Assembly (NCBI RefSeq): GCF_051014685.1
Contig: NC_135059.1
Location: 2,170,001 to 2,234,000 of the forward strand
Reading direction: 5' to 3'
DNA: 64,000 nt
From: Ptiloglossa arizonensis
Lineage: Eukaryota > Arthropoda > Insecta > Hymenoptera > Colletidae
The position numbers and the translations under genes were made by a program. Shown one piece after another: positions 60,110 to 64,000 of the stretch. The stretch's first letter is position 1, and each line of letters opens with the position of its first letter. Below the pieces are notes generated by a model that saw only the letters and a list, made by a program, of their open reading frames with translations, did not search any database and was not told the origin of the DNA.

Positions 60110-60318
60110 TTGAAATGTCGAGATCAATGAATCGAGGTTAATGATAATCGCGACACCTGTTAACGGTATAGAAAGACAATAGACTAAATCGTATCAGGTG
60201 CGATCTAAACGTTCAGGATCTCTGCTTCCGAATATCGCATTGAGACGTATCGTACTCGTTGTAATATCAATATAAGCAATAAACCAAGTGTTCTCACTGT
60301 GTATATAATTACAAAACA
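60110..60318 (-). repeat. Diverged, inverted member of the 54490-54735 repeat family
   Basis: Read on the minus strand, it carries GTGAGAACACTTGGTTTATT, GATACGATTTAGTCTATTGT and GTCGCGATTATCATTAACCT, colinear with the plus-strand blocks at 54512-54730. No coding content. Confidence 0.7.
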
Positions 60319-62905
60319 ACAGTAACCATCTAATACGATATAACCAGCTCGAATGCAAAGTTTCGTCTAAATTTATCCAACCGTTTGTCCACGTCGTGTT
60401 AATAAACGCAACCACGTACGCGAGTCCAAACGTGGATTTATACGTTTAAAGTTCGAAACGTTATCAGAAGTGTCCTTGAAACGCGTTCTCGTTCGTGAAA
60501 GTTCCGTTTCGAAATTTCTCGCGATCGAGGGATCTTTTCTGCCAGGTAAAGTAAAACAGAAAAGGGGCCGGCTCGTTCGTTCCAATATATCGAGAGAATG
60601 GCTCGTTAGGCCGTGGACGATCTTTAGGAGGGCGGACAAAACAATCTCTGCCGCGGGAGAGGCACAGCAACCTGTTACCCGGCCCTTATTCCGCTGCTTA
60701 AGGTGGCGTGCACAACAGATGGCCCGCGGTCGGGCCCTGCAGATTCCACCTGCCGCGGCCCGCAGACCTCTGGGCCCGATTCGCTAGATTCTTCCATCGT
60801 CGCGGAGATTCGGCTCGGTCCGAGGAGGCGGGTAACGGGTACGCTTAAATCAGCCGAAACGACTGTAGCTCGTATCTAAATTGGCCCGGCTATGAATTTA
60901 TTCGCGCGTAAAAATCGACGGTGCGCCGCGCTCTTCGCGCCGGCCCCGGTCTTAATGATCTCTTAACGCTCGTTCGGGGTGCCTGGGAGACGGAGATGCT
61001 ATCGTTGGGTCTGTTACGGGCCCCTCCCTGATTAACGGAGAATAAAATAGCCGATGGAAGTGTTATCGCTCGCGCGTCTTCGATAGAATTTCTCGGCCTT
61101 TATCCCGGCAATCATCGACCAGATATACTTTTACCATCGCTACGTTTCAGTTTCGCCATTCGACCACGCCGCGGGATAGATAGAAGTATATTATATTTCG
61201 TCCCGATGAAACGAATTTGATTTTCAAGTCTCCTCGTGTTCATCGATCGGTAAACGATCGACACGGTGACGAATGACACCCATGAGAAACTCGTGACGAA
61301 AACAACGTTCGGAGATCTCCTCGGATATTTTCAAATATTCAAATTTGAACGAACGAATACGAGATACGAATTTTTATTCAAACTTTCTACTTTCGTAACA
61401 AGATAAATCCAAGTAAGTCGTAAGTATCGGTTAGTGAAAAATATATAAAAGTTGTCTTTCTTACAACGGTATTTACCTATTTTTAGAAGCAAAACATTTA
61501 TCAATAATATCATCATAATCCCATCGTTGGGTAGTGTCGTTTTCGATAAAAGTTGTCGATGAATTATTTATCGAACGACGCTATTTTTTAAATAATACGG
61601 TACAAATTAAATCTTCGTGCGAATAGATGGGAAGCTTCGAGACGAAATAACAACTTTTTTCGGTCGGTTCGAGGGCCCTTGGGAACACAGGGCCCCGAGG
61701 CGTAGACCTCCACGACCTGTGCGATAATCCGCCACTGGATCGATATCTCGGATCCGTTTTACCCTCCTCCCAATGTGAAATTTTTTGTTACACTTGTACA
61801 GGGTGTTCCGGAACGAAACCGATAAACTTTGTCCGCACATTCGAGACGTTGCGAACAAAACGAATTGTATACAACGTGTACCGATTCCTTTTCGTTTTCG
61901 AGATACGTATATATGGAAACACGCGTAATTCTTCGATCAGAATACTATACCTGTGCTCGTCGAGACAAACCGTTTCGACATTATTTTCGCTCCGTATCCA
62001 AACAATCGTTCAAACAATTTGCATAAATCGGTGTGAAAACAATTTTTCGAACGCAACCATTACTCGTGATTCATACGCCTCACGTTTCGTATCTCGAGAA
62101 CAAAGACGAATCGACCCATAGTGTATATAACGCTTTTTGTGCGGAAAGGCCTTCCAAATATGCCGACGAGGTAATTAACGTAACGACCAACGGAGGTCGA
62201 AGCGTCATCGAAAGTTACTTCTTTTAAAATTACTTTCCATTTGGCGTTGATTTTCTCCAGAGTTATCGCGTTTGGAATAACGAGTCGACTTTTCGAATTT
62301 TGTCGCGTTTCGGAAAATTTCTCTTCCGTAAAATCTGACGATTCGCGAGATTCGACAGGAAATTTCTCCGGTTCGTTCGGATGGACAGGTGCTGGTTACT
62401 TTCGAGCATGGCCCTTCGTACTTACTTGGCCGCGTACGCGCGCGTGCACCGTGCAAGAAAGTATGGAAGCAAAAGCTACCTTGGCCCCTGGGCTTTTATG
62501 GCGACTGGTCCGATCGAACAGGTGCGCCGTCGTTGCGTGTATATACGCACGGATAAGAGGTTCCATTATTCCGCAGCCGTGTGTATCGTTTGGAAATATA
62601 CCGTGCAAAGAATCCTCGGTGAAGAAAAGCGAGCGCGCGGCGGTGTAATGCGACGCTGGACGGTGACAAAAGGTCGTATCGTCGCGAGGTTCGAGGTTCT
62701 GGAACGGGACGAACGACAGAGAGACCTTCCGATGTCACGAGCTTTTTCGGGCACAAAGGGTACGAGGTCGTGGCCGTCCCTTCGTTTTGTGGAAATTTTC
62801 CCTTCTCGAGGAGTAATGGGTCAACGACTCGTCGAGGGATCGACGAGGCGTTGAACAATCGGCTCGTTGCGAGTGGATCGAATAACCACGCTTAATCGAC
62901 GAAGC
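60319..62905. other. Gene-free interval with GC-rich island at 60600-61060
   Basis: The island contains E-boxes CAGATG (60716-60721) and CACCTG (60747-60752) close together, and several GGGCCC sites; it is a plausible enhancer but unproven. 61671-61700 forms an imperfect GGGCCCT/AGGGCCC hairpin. TACAGGGTGTTCCGGAAC at 61797-61814 resembles an insect MITE end without a found partner. 62240-62860 is CpG-rich and open in many frames. No gene was recognised. Confidence 0.35.
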
Positions 62906-62967
62906 TGAATATTATATATCATATATAATATAATATATTATATATTGGAATATATTATATATTGGAA
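62906..62967. repeat. (AT)-rich satellite with an 18-bp duplication
   Basis: Almost pure A/T, with AATATATTATATATTGGA twice in tandem (about 62931-62966). Confidence 0.85.
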
Positions 62968-64000
62968 ATAAAATGATACAAACTGAACGATTGTTTGTGT
63001 ATAAATTTCTCTCTTTCTTTCTCTTTCTTAGAAGCAGCTCTCTACACACACATACTACTCTTCTGTGATAGATATTATTTTATATAAGAATAATTTCAAT
63101 TTTTTTCTCCATATCGGAGTTAGAAACAATTTGTAAAACGATGTAGGATAAAATTAAAAACGGAGCGAAAATTAACACGTGGAATCGCGTTCACCGATTT
63201 CGTCATCCACTCGATGTTCCCGATGACCTACCACACGGTTGTAAATAACGAACGACGATCGTGAGCACGGTGATGACACACACGATGGCGGCGCGTTCTT
63301 TGAACACGTTACAATGTATCAAAAATTTTCGTGATGCCTTGAAATACGCGAGGAACAGGTCGCTTCCGCCCACCTTTGACTTTCATCGACAATTTTAGCG
63401 CCGCCTCGACGCTGTCTATATAAACAATTTTGTGAAATTGTAGCGCGAATTAAGTTGGATTCGCACTGTCTCTTGTACGATGTAACATTTGTAACTTTTG
63501 GAATATTCATCAAAGGTACCGCTAAACGTGAACCGAGATCGACGAAAAATGTTTAACGACATTGTTTAATTTTAATTCTGTGGTTATCAAATATGAAATA
63601 AGTAAATGTAATCGTTAGTAACGATTATCGTATAGAGCGTTAACCACGATACGATAACACTTTTGATTATAAACGAAGCAATCGATAACAAAGAAAGCTA
63701 TGGTAATTTCTAATTGACCGATTACAAATTACCAATTTATGATTCATCTTAGCGACAATTTAATAAGGATATAATTAGAGAGACTGTTAATGGTGAACAA
63801 TGTGAATCCACCTTTAAAAGGAATTCGTGGGGAATAAACTAAATTAGGGGTGCAAATTTGCGGCACGCGTGCAAAACGATTTTAAAAATATTAAAAATAG
63901 AAATAGTTTTGAAAATCAATATAAATTAAAAATATTGTCGAGTGAATCTCGAAAAATGATACGTTTAAACTAAATTACAATTTTTTTACTTTTTGACTTA
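62968..64000. other. AT-rich gene-free interval to window end
   Basis: No exon, RNA gene or repeat was recognised. Confidence 0.4.

Overview
This window looks like nuclear DNA from an insect, most likely a hymenopteran such as a bee. The grounds are indirect: a strong excess of CpG and of the tetranucleotide TCGA, a mosaic of AT-rich stretches and GC-rich islands, many short mariner-type terminal-repeat elements with TA target duplications, decayed LINE and Tigger/pogo-like fragments, and no bacterial gene order, ribosome-binding sites or operons. No host protein-coding gene, tRNA, rRNA or snRNA could be supported. The longest open frames (up to 243 codons) lie in TCGA-rich or GC-rich DNA where stop codons are scarce on both strands, and their translations are Arg/Ser-rich low-complexity sequence. 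I read the window as intergenic or deep-intronic DNA with several GC-rich islands that may be regulatory.

Layout: 1-5735 is gene-free with a terminal-repeat-only mariner remnant at the very start. 5736-5946 is a mariner-type MITE. 12058-13070 is a four-copy 253-bp tandem array that has amplified a miniature mariner remnant with its flank; a single-copy relative sits at 15604-15745. 18202-18335 holds three hairpins. 18873-19930 is a 14-copy minisatellite with a rigid 76-bp period. 28991-29687 is a 697-bp element with 78-bp terminal inverted repeats and TA target duplications. 32521-35939 is a nest of decayed elements: two inverted copies of a LINE reverse-transcriptase C-terminal fragment around an internally duplicated Tigger/CENP-B-like helix-turn-helix pseudogene. 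46311-46437 is a pure heptamer array. Two more members of the 5736-5946 MITE family lie at 49705-49897 and 55140-55360.

The most interesting object is at 53804-54547. A roughly 165-bp sequence is present three times, and between the first and second copies lies a ~249-bp insertion (53963-54211) with TG...CA-like ends, a matching ATTAA(T) target duplication and a TATATATA box. About 30 bp downstream of that box is a near-complete hammerhead self-cleaving ribozyme motif (54083-54151): CUGACGA and GAAA core boxes, a perfect 7-bp stem I, a 4-bp stem II, a 4-5-bp stem III and a GUA cleavage triplet. The loops of stems I and II are complementary over 7 consecutive bases (10 of 11 overall). An LTR-like insertion carrying a type III hammerhead resembles the plant retrozyme architecture. 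I do not know a described insect counterpart, but I could not search for one.

All repeat boundaries were read by eye and may be off by a few bases. Percent identities and family names need alignment to confirm.
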